From Paraspadella gotoi (lineage: Eukaryota > Chaetognatha), in assembly GCA_051294375.1 (NCBI GenBank), contig CM119264.1, positions 10,763,832 through 10,827,831 of the forward strand: DNA of 64,000 bases, in the 5' to 3' direction. A program made the position numbers and the translations under genes. The notes under the pieces are model-generated. The model did no database searches. It worked only from the letters and a program-made list of their open reading frames with translations, and was not told the origin of the DNA. This document shows positions 10,803-23,506 of the stretch, one piece after another. Every line of letters starts with the position of its first letter. Position 1 is the stretch's first letter.

Positions 10803-12448
10803 CGACGAGCGAAAGTGGCTGTCTTCCCGCAACAAAATACTTTCTGGTTTTCGAGTTTGGAAGACGTTGCGTCTCAGCTCCCATCGGAGTCACAAGATGG
10901 ACGTTGTGAGTTGTGACTTCCTAGTAGCGTGAATGGTAGCGGGCGTGGATTAGAGCGAAACCGACAGTTGGTTCGAGTGAAAAATAAAACCTAAATAAAG
11001 CGAAGGTCAGTAGTCTGGAGTTGTACATAAATAGCTCAGTATCACTAAGAATAAAAAAAAGAGTTTTTTTATAAATGTAATCGTAAGTCTAATAACTCTA
11101 ATTTATTCATGCAAACGTAATTAGGATACGCAAATGCAGCCAATAGTCATACATGATACTGTTCGTTCGTGCGTCGACTTTAAATTGTTAAAAAACAGTG
11201 CAGCCACAAAAAAAAAACGCCGTGAGGCTGGAATTAAAGTTGGTCCAAAAATACACTGCGTCCCTGTGAGTCATTGGCGTCTAAAAACATTTTGAAGCTT
11301 TTAAAAGGTTTTTCTAAGGCGCGTGAATGCCGACAGTTTGGGCGCCTCCTCAAGACTCACAGTTTGACAACTCGAAACGCAAAGAGATCAAAGCGGATGA
11401 ACGGTTTCGAATTTTTCAGGATAATGAAGTTTGGATAAATGGATGAAATATAGAGGAAGGAGAACGAAAAAGGAAAACAAGGAAGAAAGTAGAATTCCGG
11501 CAAAAAGAGAGGAAGAGAAGAAAGAAAAAAGAAAAAGAAGAAGAAAAAACTAAAATTTGTATATACGCTTTAGGAGGAATTAGAGCAAAGAAAGGACAAA
11601 ACGGGATGAGAGAAAAGAAAGAAAAAGAAATGGAAAAAAAAAAGGAAGCGTATGATTATGAAACCGGGAAGGGTGAATGAAAGAATTGAGAAAAGGAAGT
11701 GACGAAAGAAATAAAAAGGATGGGAACTCTCGAAGGAATAAAAAAAAGGGGTTGTCTCCAATTGTCATTCTGAATTCTTAAAGTCGGGCGAAGATAATCG
11801 CGAAGTCGAGAGGGGGTTTCGGAATAAAGTTAACGACGAGGAGTGAGCGAAGCCGATGGGGGACGAAAGAAAATGAAGAAAAGAAGAGATAAAAGGAGTA
11901 AGAAAGGAAGAAAGACGAATATGGAGAAGGGAGAAGGAAAAAAAAGGGGAGGAATGAGGCGATAAGTGACGAAAAAAAGAGAAGCATTAGTTTCCGAACT
12001 AAAATGAATGCGATTCGATTCCAAGAGCGGGGTTTTACAAAAAGGATACCATGAAATAATGAACGGGAGAGAGAGCGAGAGGAATTGGAGGAAAGAAAAG
12101 TCGGGAGGAAAAAAAGGTCGACTGGGTGGAGAAAGGAAGAAAAGTTAAAACTGAGCGTTAAGTGGGCAAGACTTTTATGGAAGGTTATGACAGACAACAA
12201 AACAAAGCAATTACCAAAACAAATTTAAGCTCCTGGCGGAACAATGAAGGCTCGCGTTTAAATTTCAGTTTCTGCTTTTTGGAAAAAGATTTTTTTTTAA
12301 AAAAAAGAGACAAAATAATTCCATAGTTTCTAAAATGCTTTTTAATTGCACTCGCTCATCTGAAGTCGCAAATGAGTATTTTCTAAAGTTATTTTCTCAA
12401 GAATTAACTCATGCATTTGGCAACCGGTTAAGATTGAAAACATGCAAG
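10803..12448. other. No supported gene
   Basis: From about 11400 to 12130 the plus strand is purine-rich (A and G). The long Phe/Ser/Leu-rich minus-strand frames there follow from composition. I found no splice-bounded exon. Confidence 0.55.
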
Positions 12449-12463
12449 CTCTCTCTTCTCTCT

Positions 12464-12509
<46 letters not shown>

Positions 12510-12510
12510 C
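12449..12510. repeat. (CT)n microsatellite
   Basis: About 60 bp of CT dinucleotides with single-base interruptions. Confidence 0.9.
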
Positions 12511-12717
12511 CGTTTCGCTCGTTCCCCATAAAACACGTCAATGCCTTGTCAAGCCTTTCACAACGCACTTCTCGATTACTACAGTAAACACGCTTTCACC
12601 CGTAACCTTTTTTCGAGGTTTTCTTGATTATTTTCGGTTCTTAGAGAAAAACGTGAGCGAACGAACGAGATCGTGCGCGAATTGTTTTCCAAGAAAAGCG
12701 ACGAACAACATGGACAA

Positions 12718-12835
12718 AAGAGAAGAAAAGAAAGAAAAGAAGAAAAGAAAAGAAAAGAAAAGAAAAGAAAAGAAAAGAAAAGAAAAGAAAAGAAAAGAAA
12801 AGAAAAGAAGGAAAATAAAATAAAATAAAATAAAA
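12718..12835. repeat. (GAAAA)n then (AAAAT)n pentanucleotide repeats
   Basis: GAAAA units run from about 12735 to 12812 and pass directly into AAAAT units. The Lys/Glu frame is an artefact. Confidence 0.95.
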
Positions 12836-13194
12836 AGCCTGTCCAAAGTCAGGGGCTATTTTTAAAAAATAAAATAAAAATACAAAGGACTTAAAAGGCA
12901 TTATTTAGTAGTAGAAGCAGTAAGAACTTACACAAGCGTGTATCCACATATATACACTTATTTACATGTATATATATTGTATATTATGCTTGAATAGATT
13001 ATTTCGCCTTTTAAACGAAGAAGCAAAGTAGATTTGTTGGACAGAAAATCCCTGTTCTCGTTGTGGTTGTCGTTTGTTGCACGGAGGGTCTTCATTCTCG
13101 ACGAAACTATCGACCACTTTCCTCGCACTCGAGGATCGAATTCCCTCGTATCACGAAGCCCACCCGAGTCACGCGGGCTCGAGAGAAGCGAGGT

Positions 13195-13216
13195 GCTTCG
13201 TCGTCCGTCGTCGTCG

Positions 13217-13248
<32 letters not shown>

Positions 13249-13252
13249 AGCA
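13195..13252. repeat. (GTC)n trinucleotide array
   Basis: About 18 GTC units with one ATC interruption. It is read as poly-Asp on the minus strand and as poly-Ser, Val or Arg on the plus strand, so every frame looks open. The same GTC/GAC array type recurs at about a dozen places in the window. Confidence 0.9.
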
Positions 13253-13570
13253 TTAATTCCTTTTTTCATTATCAGCGCTGCCAAGTTCATAGAACGTGCG
13301 TTGAAGCTTCTCTAGTGTTGCGATGATAGAGGCTTAAATTTCTTAAAATCTAAAATTTTATTTTTTTTACTTCTTCAATTTCAAGAAAAGGAACTTTTTT
13401 TTTAATTTTTATTTTTTTATATTTTTATTTCGTATCTAAAAATATTGAGAAACATCCATTTCTCGATTCATTTTTTATATCGTTTTTCTCAACCTTATTT
13501 TTCTTTAAAAAAGGAAATAAGTCGAACCTTCGGTTTTTTTTCTTTCTCGTTTTTTTTCAACCCTCTTCCT

Positions 13571-15514
13571 TTAACACCACCCTTCCTAATCTTGTGAGAC
13601 TCACCATTTCTCCTTCTTGCTCTAACTTACCCTTTTACAGTATTTTACCTTCTCCTCCTAGACTCCTATTTTCTTCCCATCCCTCTTTTCCAAACTGCCA
13701 TCTGCCGACTACCATCTGCCCTTCTACGTTTACCACCCAAACAACCATTTCGCTCTACACCTACCACGTCATCCACCACCCATTTCCACACTACCAACCG
13801 ATCACCTCACTCCACCTTTCCCGACTACGAAGTCTCTACCACTCACCCCATTGCAACTTTCACTGTGCCACCCGTCCCTTTTATGTCATCCATCCTACAC
13901 ATTTATTTTTTTCATCTTATTTCAGGCACCCTGTCAATAGCTTCCGCAAGGACGGGTTGGAGGGGGGGGCTCGGTTTGCGTTCAACGGTTTAATCGAGGG
14001 AGTCTAGAAAAAAAAATCAGAGTCGGCTGCGGGTCCGATAGAGTTGCCGATTCTGGTGCCGGTTCCCGTGCTCACGCTGGTCCGGCTTCCCGTTGCGGTG
14101 ATCAAAGAAGCCGTTGACGTTCAACTTAAGCTTAGATTAAAGTGGTGGCGCATGGATTATATAGATTGACCTCGGCATTAAATTGCGTTTAATCTAAACC
14201 AATTTAATGCGCTTCCTCCATTGCTTTGCCATCCCCTGCTGCTCTTACTCCAATACTGCCTTTTCTTGTTATCTCCCACACTCGCTTGCTCTACTGCTCC
14301 ACTACCCTCTTCCGGTCTTCCTCTCGAACATCGCACATCCGGTCCACTACATATCCGGCTCCTCCACCCTACATCCGACGTGCTCCTCCATCACCTCTTC
14401 TCTTACCCCGGCACCCACCCCCCTTCTCCATCTCGTTTCTGACGAAAGACGTTTTTGAGATCTCATCTCCTCAGAGTATTTTTATTTCTCTTCCCTCTCC
14501 TTTTGCCATTTCGCCATTTTCCTTCCGGTTTGTTTTTCCTTTTTTTCATTTTTATACACCGTCCGTTCCTCTCCTCTCTCTCCTCCTCTCTCTCCCTCCC
14601 TCTCTCTCTTCTTCTCTCTCTCTCCTCTTCTCTTCTCTCCTCTCTCTCTCTCTCTCTTTGCCTCCGGATTTTGCCTTCCGGCTGTTTGGCTCCCAAATTT
14701 CGGCTTCAAAGTTCTTTGGCACCCGAGTTTTGGCTCTCACGTTTGGCTCCTAATTTTCTCTCTTAACATGAGCCGGGTCCATTGTGTCTCTTACGAGTTC
14801 CTTCGGATGGTTTGCTCAAAAATTAAAAATCAAAATGTAACTTTTACGCTCCGACATTTCGATATTCGAATCGCGCAAGTATTACGCGCTCAAAATCGCT
14901 CAGTAAGAACGGAGAGATAATGGACAGTTTTCACAGCCCTCGCCACTGTACCTGACTGTTCATTTTCTAACCACTAAATGTAACTAGTATTACCTACATA
15001 TTTTACATATCCTCAAATATCCACCACGTCTGGCCTCAAGGTTCGGTCCCCTCTTTTGAATTTTCGTTTAGAAAAAAAAAAGAAATAAAAAGTGGGAAAT
15101 CATTGAAAATTCCGTGAGTTTTGGTTCGGATTTGTGAGGGACCCGGATGAATAAGGAGAAAGTAAGGCATTTTTCCTCTGGTCATAAATTTTGGCCACAT
15201 TTTTTGAGGAAGAAGAAAGGATGGTAAGTGGAATCCCGGATCCTCAAAAGGGTTGGAGGTCTCAAGAGATCAGGTAAAGGAAAAGCGGATCTGAAAAGTG
15301 GGAAACGGAAAGAAATCTCGGTGCGATGTCAACGAATGAAGAAAAGGGGATGTCGGCGACAGTCAAGATGGGAAGCAATGAATGAAAATTGGAAAAGCTT
15401 GCAATGGCAAATGTGGATGGCATCGGAACATCTTTTTTTGGCCCCCTTGGCCGCAGCGGCGATCCAATGAAAGCCAGTTTAAAACGAGTTAGAGTCACAA
15501 AAAAAAAACTTGGA
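13571..15514 (+). repeat. Right copy of the ~1.95-kb direct duplication
   Basis: Same order and orientation as 1-1974, 11.6 kb away, with many single-base indels. The (CT)n tract (about 14567-14660) is more interrupted here than in the left copy. This copy continues past the point where the left copy meets an N gap, into a separate (CT)n tract at 15566. Confidence 0.9.
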
Positions 15515-15565
15515 ACCACTCCGTCCCAGATTTCTCGACGTTATTGCCGACTCGTACCCTTTTTC

Positions 15566-15566
15566 A

Positions 15567-15633
<67 letters not shown>
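15566..15633. repeat. (CT)n microsatellite
   Basis: About 66 bp of pure CT dinucleotides. Confidence 0.95.
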
Positions 15634-17650
<2,017 letters not shown>

Positions 17651-17652
17651 TG

Positions 17653-17745
17653 ACAAGCTCTCTCTCTCTCTCTCTCTATCATACTTCTCTCTCTCTTCCC
17701 TCTCTCTCTCTCTCTCTCTCTCTCCTTCTCTCTCTCTCTCTCGTG
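17653..17745. repeat. (CT)n microsatellite, interrupted
   Basis: About 90 bp of CT dinucleotides in three blocks. Confidence 0.9.
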
Positions 17746-17928
17746 AGTCCCAACATTTTGGTGTCGAAAGGTCAAAAACGCAATAGGAATATTGTTGCCG
17801 TCGCTCTGCGGCGGTCGGTGAGCTTCAACGGCTTCGGCAGCGTCGGCGACTGCAGGGTGGCGCCGGAAGCATCGCCGCCTCTACGCCTCGTCGCGGCATT
17901 TCGTTTTTTTTATTCCGATTTAAAATTG

Positions 17929-18168
17929 TGAAAGATTTTGTGCCCGATTCCCACGTCTTGAACCGATGCGGGGTGAAGAAGTAGTGACGTCGATAACTAG
18001 NNNNNNNNNNNNNNNNNNNNNNNNNNNNNNNNNNNNNNNNNNNNNNNNNNNNNNNNNNNNNNNNNNNNNNNNNNNNNNNNNNNNNNNNNNNNNNNNTGAA
18101 AGATTTTGTGCCCGATTCCCACGTTTCTGAACCGATGCGGGTGAAGAAGTAGTGAACGTCGATAATAG
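17929..18168. repeat. Short direct repeat on both sides of an N gap
   Basis: The ~70 bp at 17929-17999, starting TGAAAGATTTTGTGCC, reappears at 18097-18168 just after the 96-N gap, with small indels. The simplest reading is that the two contig ends overlap and were not merged. Confidence 0.8.
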
Positions 18169-20037
18169 AAAATGTAGAATGTAGTATCAATGAGAAAATT
18201 TAGTATCAATTCGGTTTCGGAATCTTAGATGGAGTAGCGCTTTCCAAGTAACGCTTTCTAGTATGCATTTTTNNNNNNNNNNNNNNNNNNNNNNNNNNNN
18301 NNNNNNNNNNNNNNNNNNNNNNNNNNNNNNNNNNNNNNNNNNNNNNNNNNNNNNNNNNNNNNNNNNNNNNNNNNNNNNNNNNNNNNNNNNNNNNNNNNNN
18401 NNNNNNNNNNNNNNNNNNNNNNNNNNNNNNNNNNNNNNNNNNNNNNNNNNNNNNNNNNNNNNNNNNNNNNNNNNNNNNNNNNNNNNNNNNNNNNNNNTTA
18501 TCCATCTCATTCTATTCCCGCCTCATCTTTACAAGAAACAAAAATAGGTTTGCGATTGGGTTTTGCTTCAAATGGTTTTTTTTTTACATCAGGTTTTGTT
18601 TTTCACGAGAATCGATAAAGCGAAAATAGTTTTCCCGCGCGACTCTGAAACGCGAGCATTGCTTTTTGAAAAAAAGGGAGTTTTCTTTTCCGAATTTCTC
18701 TCTCTCTCTCTCTCTCTCNNNNNNNNNNNNNNNNNNNNNNNNNNNNNNNNNNNNNNNNNNNNNNNNNNNNNNNNNNNNNNNNNNNNNNNNNNNNNNNNNN
18801 NNNNNNNNNNNNNNNNNNNNNNNNNNNNNNNNNNNNNNNNNNNNNNNNNNNNNNNNNNNNNNNNNNNNNNNNNNNGAAAACTCTCAAATGGTCGGCCTTC
18901 AATCATTCGTCGTTCACTTGACGGAAAAGACGACAACGAGGACAACGACGTCGACGACGACGACAATAACCGCCATCTCGCGCCGACAATGGAGACACAA
19001 CCAGTGACGAAGGCGATGACAAAAAGGGCGATAAAAGAGACGAAGCGACGTTCTCAAGAGTGGGCGTCGCTTTATGGGGCGGCGTCTCTCTCGGCGTCGG
19101 CGGCGTTGCAATCGCGTCGGAGCTGAATGTGGACATAGTTCAGGATCTAAAGAGTGTCGTCGAAGCGACTCTGTTCTCTCTCCCGACTTGAGGTGTAAGT
19201 GTTGAAATGTTCCATTGCATAGGATGTACCTGAGGGTGGGAGCAGCTTGGAGCTGATTTGTCAGTTGAGGTCTCCAGGGGTGTGTCTCCACACTCCACTC
19301 TCCTATTGAGGGTTTTGCCAAGGCTCGTAATTTAAGGCGACGTCAGACGATTCCGTGAAATACCGTCGAACAAACGACGACTACGACTACGACTACGAAG
19401 ACGACGACGACGGCGATGAAGTACCATCGAATCGACGATCGTGAATTTTCTTGAGACGGAGATCAACTGCTCAAGGAAAGTCGTCCATTCTGGGGCGACG
19501 ACGATGGAGAGGACGAAGTTGACGACAACGATCGACGACGACAACGACAACGACGACGACTAGAACTTTAAAAAAAAAGGACACTAAGTCAGAAACGATG
19601 ACAAAGATCGCGAAAACATTACCATGGCAAAGACAAAGAAAACTATCAACAGTATCGGTATAACATCTCGTACCGAAACCGAAGACGACTAGACACTGAT
19701 GAAAGTGACAAAGATTCGAGAAATCCGCATCGATGCCGACAAAGACGACGACGATGACCAGGACTCTGACGGCTTCGGGCGAAATTGCCGGTTGTTAAAA
19801 ATGATGATGGGCGGATTTGAAGAGCTCGATTCAGGATTCTGAATTNNNNNNNNNNNNNNNNNNNNNNNNNNNNNNNNNNNNNNNNNNNNNNNNNNNNNNN
19901 NNNNNNNNNNNNNNNNNNNNNNNNNNNNNNNNNNNNNNNNNNNNNNNNNNNNNNNNNNNNNNNNNNNNNNNNNNNNNNNNNNNNNNNNNNNNNNNNNNNN
20001 NNNNNNNNNNNNNNNNNNNNNNNNNNNNNNNNNNNNN
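18001..20037. other. Cluster of four N gaps with fragments between
   Basis: Gaps lie at 18001-18096, 18273-18497, 18719-18875 and 19846-20037. The gap at 18719 directly follows a (CT)n tract. The fragment at 18876-19845 holds degenerate CGA/GAC arrays (about 18925-18970 and 19370-19565) and one possible short coding stretch near 18970-19191. Confidence 0.9.
19370..19565. repeat. Degenerate (CGA)n/(ACGACT)n array
   Basis: Runs of ACGACT and CGACGA units broken by about 70 bp of unrelated sequence. Both strands appear open because the array lacks stop codons in most frames. Confidence 0.75.
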
Positions 20038-20827
20038 AATGAACGCAAAATCTGCAGACGAAAAACTCAGGATTGATTTGATTTTGATTCCTGCCGCGAT
20101 TAATATCCGGATCATTGGCGCGAAGGACGTAATTTACCCCATGTGAGAACTTGCGGTGACGTCGACAAAATTCATATGTTCTGTTGAATTTTCTTTTTTC
20201 GAATCTGCCTGTGAGGCTTTAATCTGGGCAAGAATTTAGCCCGTTTCGATTCAAATGCAAGGATCTACATGTAAATACTGACCGTTTCCGTTGACTTTGT
20301 TCGAAGTATCCACTTACGAGATGGACTAATCCTACCAATCAGCGAGTCCAGTCCAAGTCATTCAGCGGAAAACTCCCAAATTCACTTGTGACGCTCAACA
20401 GTGACATCATCGGCGCGGCCTCACCTTCCGTGATCGTGCGCCAACGGGTGATTAAGTTCAAAACGTCGGATTTATTCGAAAATCCTCGAAGGCAAATTTC
20501 TGCATAAGTGATTTAAATCGTTTGAAACTGAGGCTGATAAAGGGAAAGGAGTGAGGCGGTTTTCTCTCCGGGAGTCGACGGAGCACCGTGAATATAAACA
20601 TTTCTTCTCTCTCTCTATCTCAATCTCTCTCTCTCTCGTCTCTCTCTCTCTCTCTCTCTCTCTTCCTCTCTCTCTCTGCTTTCTCTCGTCTGCTCTCTCT
20701 CTCGGCTTTTGCTTTGCCCTTTTTGTCTTTCCTGAAATTGCTTCATTACATTCGCTTTGATTCTGCTTCTCAAATTGGAATTCAACAATCGATCTGCCAC
20801 TTTAACTGCCACTCAAAACCTGGAGGG

Positions 20828-21030
20828 AAATAAAGAAAGAAAGAAAGAATGAAAGAAAGAAAGAAAGAAGAAGAAAGAAAGAAAGAAAAGAAAGAAAGAA
20901 AGAAGAAAGAAGATAAGATAAAATAAAAGAGAAGAAAGAAAAAAAGAAAATGATAAAAAAGAAAGAAAGAAGAAATAAAGGATAAGAAAAAAAAGAACAA
21001 GAAACAAAGAAACAAAAAAACCAAGAAGAA
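20828..21030. repeat. (GAAA)n-rich microsatellite
   Basis: GAAA and GAAGAAA units, increasingly irregular rightward. It is repeated identically at 24349-24551. Confidence 0.9.
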
Positions 21031-21137
21031 AAACGTGTAATAAGCAAACTAAATTAATACAACTTTTATTAATAAAATTTCAATCTAAACACTAGCGAAT
21101 AAAAAGTTGTATACTACGCTCGATGGAAGACTCTGAT

Positions 21138-21651
21138 TTAGGCGCTGTCCTCGGGTTGGATATGTATAAGGATTAGGCGCTGTCCTTGGGTTGGATATTG
21201 TAAAGGATTAGGCGCTGTCCTCGGGGTTGGAATATGTAAAGGATTTAAGGCGCTGTCCTCGGTTGGATATGTAAGGATAAGGCGCTGTCTCGGTTGGATA
21301 TGTAAAGGATTAAGGCCGCTCTCCTCAAGTGTGGATATGGTAAAGGATTAAGGCGCTGGTCCTTGGGTTGATATGTAAGGATTAAAGGGCCGCTGTCCTC
21401 AGGTTGGAATATGTAAAGGAATTAAGGCTGCTGTCCCCGGTTGGATATGTAGGATTAAGGGCTGTCCTCTGGTCGGATATGTAAAGGATTAGGCGCTGGT
21501 CCTCAGGTTGGATATGTAAAAGGATTAAGGCGCTGTCTGCCGGGTTGGATATGTAAGGATTAAGGCGCTGTTCTCGGTTGGATATGTAAAAGGATTAAGG
21601 CGCTGTCCACAAGGGGTTGGATATGTAAAGGATTAAGGCGCTGTCCTCAGA
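21138..21651 (+). repeat. Minisatellite, ~35-bp unit, about 14.5 copies
   Basis: Each unit reads approximately AGGCGCTGTCCTCGG, then GTTGGATATGTAAAGGATT. I count 14 full units and a partial fifteenth. Units vary between about 31 and 40 bp, mostly through 1-bp indels, so no reading frame persists. Confidence 0.95.
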
Positions 21652-22435
21652 ATGTAGATGAAACGAAGGTGCGTAATGAATGCAAGTTTGGAATTGGAGG
21701 AAAGGAAAAAAGAAAAGATCCTCTCCCGGATTTCGATTTTTCTTGAGTTGCTACGTTTTCGTTACTTTCCGCTGTTAACTCTTTATCCCTTTCCTTGTTC
21801 CCATTTCCTTCTCTTCCTTTGCTTCGTGTTTTTTTTTTGTTTTTTTGTTTTTTGTTTTTTGTTTTCTTACTTTCCGACTTTTACTTCCTCTTGAATTTCT
21901 AGTTTAACCCCATGTTCTCCTGGCCCTATAACCGCATAAAAATGAAAGCTGTTTTATTCGCTGCTCTTCGAAGCCTCTAGAAATTGTGATCTACCTGCCG
22001 CCAGATCCAAAGCTCTGAACTACAAAAACAAGCTGATTCCCTGTCTTCTTGAGGTCACTTTTATTAACTTACTTTTCTGCTCGTACATATTCTCTTACTC
22101 TATTACATTTCCGATTTTACTTTCCTTCTCATCCCCGTCTTTAATTTCCATTTTATTTCCTTTCTATACGTATATTTATTTTCTTGTTTAAACTTGCCTT
22201 TTCATTACCATTCCCTCTTTCTCTGCGATATTCGCTTCCACCGCGCGAAAGGGAGATCTTAACGAAGGTGCCTTTGAAGAAGTCACTCTCAATAATCGCC
22301 TCGGGGCTTCCAGCGATTTGATGGAGGAAAGAAAAGCAGTCAACCAAAGAACACGGATGCGATTGTTTTAAAGCTCAAGTATTTCTACTGGTATATCATC
22401 TTAAAATAAAAGCCTGACACAAATGGTGATGTTAT

Positions 22436-23390
22436 AATTTTTCTTATAATTTTTAAAATGCTCCTGATTGTTTTGCAGAACTACGAGCGTCTTTGATGAA
22501 AATTGAATAACTAAAAATAGGAAAAAAAATCATGTAACAATGGGATACAAAAAATTGATGATTACTGTGGCTAATTTGAGAACAAAGTCTGATCACCTGC
22601 GACAACAGGGAAGGATTTGAAGATAACTGGAAAGAAAAGGTTTTGGGGAGAAGGAATGGAACAAAAAAAGGGAGAACTCGACGGCGGGAAATGGCCAGGG
22701 AGATGGCAATGAAGGCGCAATGGAAATGGCAACGACGGGGCAGAGTTTGATAGATCCGAATGGATTTCGAATGAAGCTTCGCGCGAAAATTACCTGCTTA
22801 AGGATAAGAGTTGCTTGCGTTGATTCCCGCTCATTTTTAAAAGAATCAATACTATTGGCAAATAGAGTATTAAAAGGTAAAAAGAAGAAAAAATGAATAA
22901 AAAATAATGGATATGTCAACATTTGAAACCTGACGCTGAGTTGCGCGCGGCAGTCTCAGATTTACGGTGTAAATGTTAAAAGTCCAAATTCGATTTTAAG
23001 ATAACACAACTTCGGTTGCATAAGGATAGATTGACGCCTTTTCTCTTCGATATTTGATATCTGGTTTATGTTAAGAACAAGAACGATAATTCCATGTTCT
23101 ATTACGTGTATTTCTCGTCAAATGACTGACATGAATATGACATGACATGACCTTACATGACATGACTACCATACTTTCTTAAGCCCGTGTATTTATGACA
23201 CTTAGTGCATTCGGAAATCGTCTTTTATTCTTTAGTTTTAGGATTCGGCGCTAGGCAGTCCCTCAGATTGAGGTTTTTTCCTTTCTAAACAAATAAGCAA
23301 CCAACTATAAGCAATTATGAGGCATTTTTAACATAAGTGAGACAGACCGACGGACAGACTAGACCGAGTGACTGACAGACCTCTCTCTCT
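22436..23390 (+). repeat. Segment B, left arm of a large inverted repeat
   Basis: The reverse complement of this segment occurs at 27616-28590 with small indels. It contains a CATGA-type pentanucleotide stretch near 23130-23170 and ends in a GACAGAC/GACC stretch before a (CT)n tract. No gene is supported. A diverged third copy of its right part lies at 60330-60550. Confidence 0.9.
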
Positions 23391-23417
23391 CTCTCACTCT
23401 CTCTCTCTCTCTCTCCT

Positions 23418-23470
<53 letters not shown>

Positions 23471-23484
23471 CTCTTTCTCTCTTT
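23380..23484. repeat. (CT)n microsatellite
   Basis: About 100 bp of interrupted CT. It is the mirror of the (GA)n tract and N gap at 27427-27615 next to the inverted copy of segment B. Confidence 0.9.
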
Positions 23485-23506
23485 AATAACGAACAAGTTG
23501 CTGGCG

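Larger units (their letters stand above)
20038..22435 (+). repeat. Duplicated segment A, left copy
   Basis: Matches 23507-25990 in the same orientation. Between about 20420 and 21650 the two copies are identical base for base at a constant offset of 3521, including all microsatellites and the minisatellite. On both sides of that core they differ by many small indels. It starts directly after an N gap. It contains (CT)n at 20605-20705, (GAAA)n at 20828-21030 and the 35-bp minisatellite. Confidence 0.92.

Noticed and set aside
12958-13290. Poly-Asp protein on the minus strand
   Set aside because: The Asp run is a (GTC)n array that is open in several frames on both strands; flanking residues show no motif.
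21138-21651. Possible CRISPR-like array because of regular repeats
   Set aside because: Units are directly tandem without unique spacers, and the genome is eukaryotic; it is a minisatellite.
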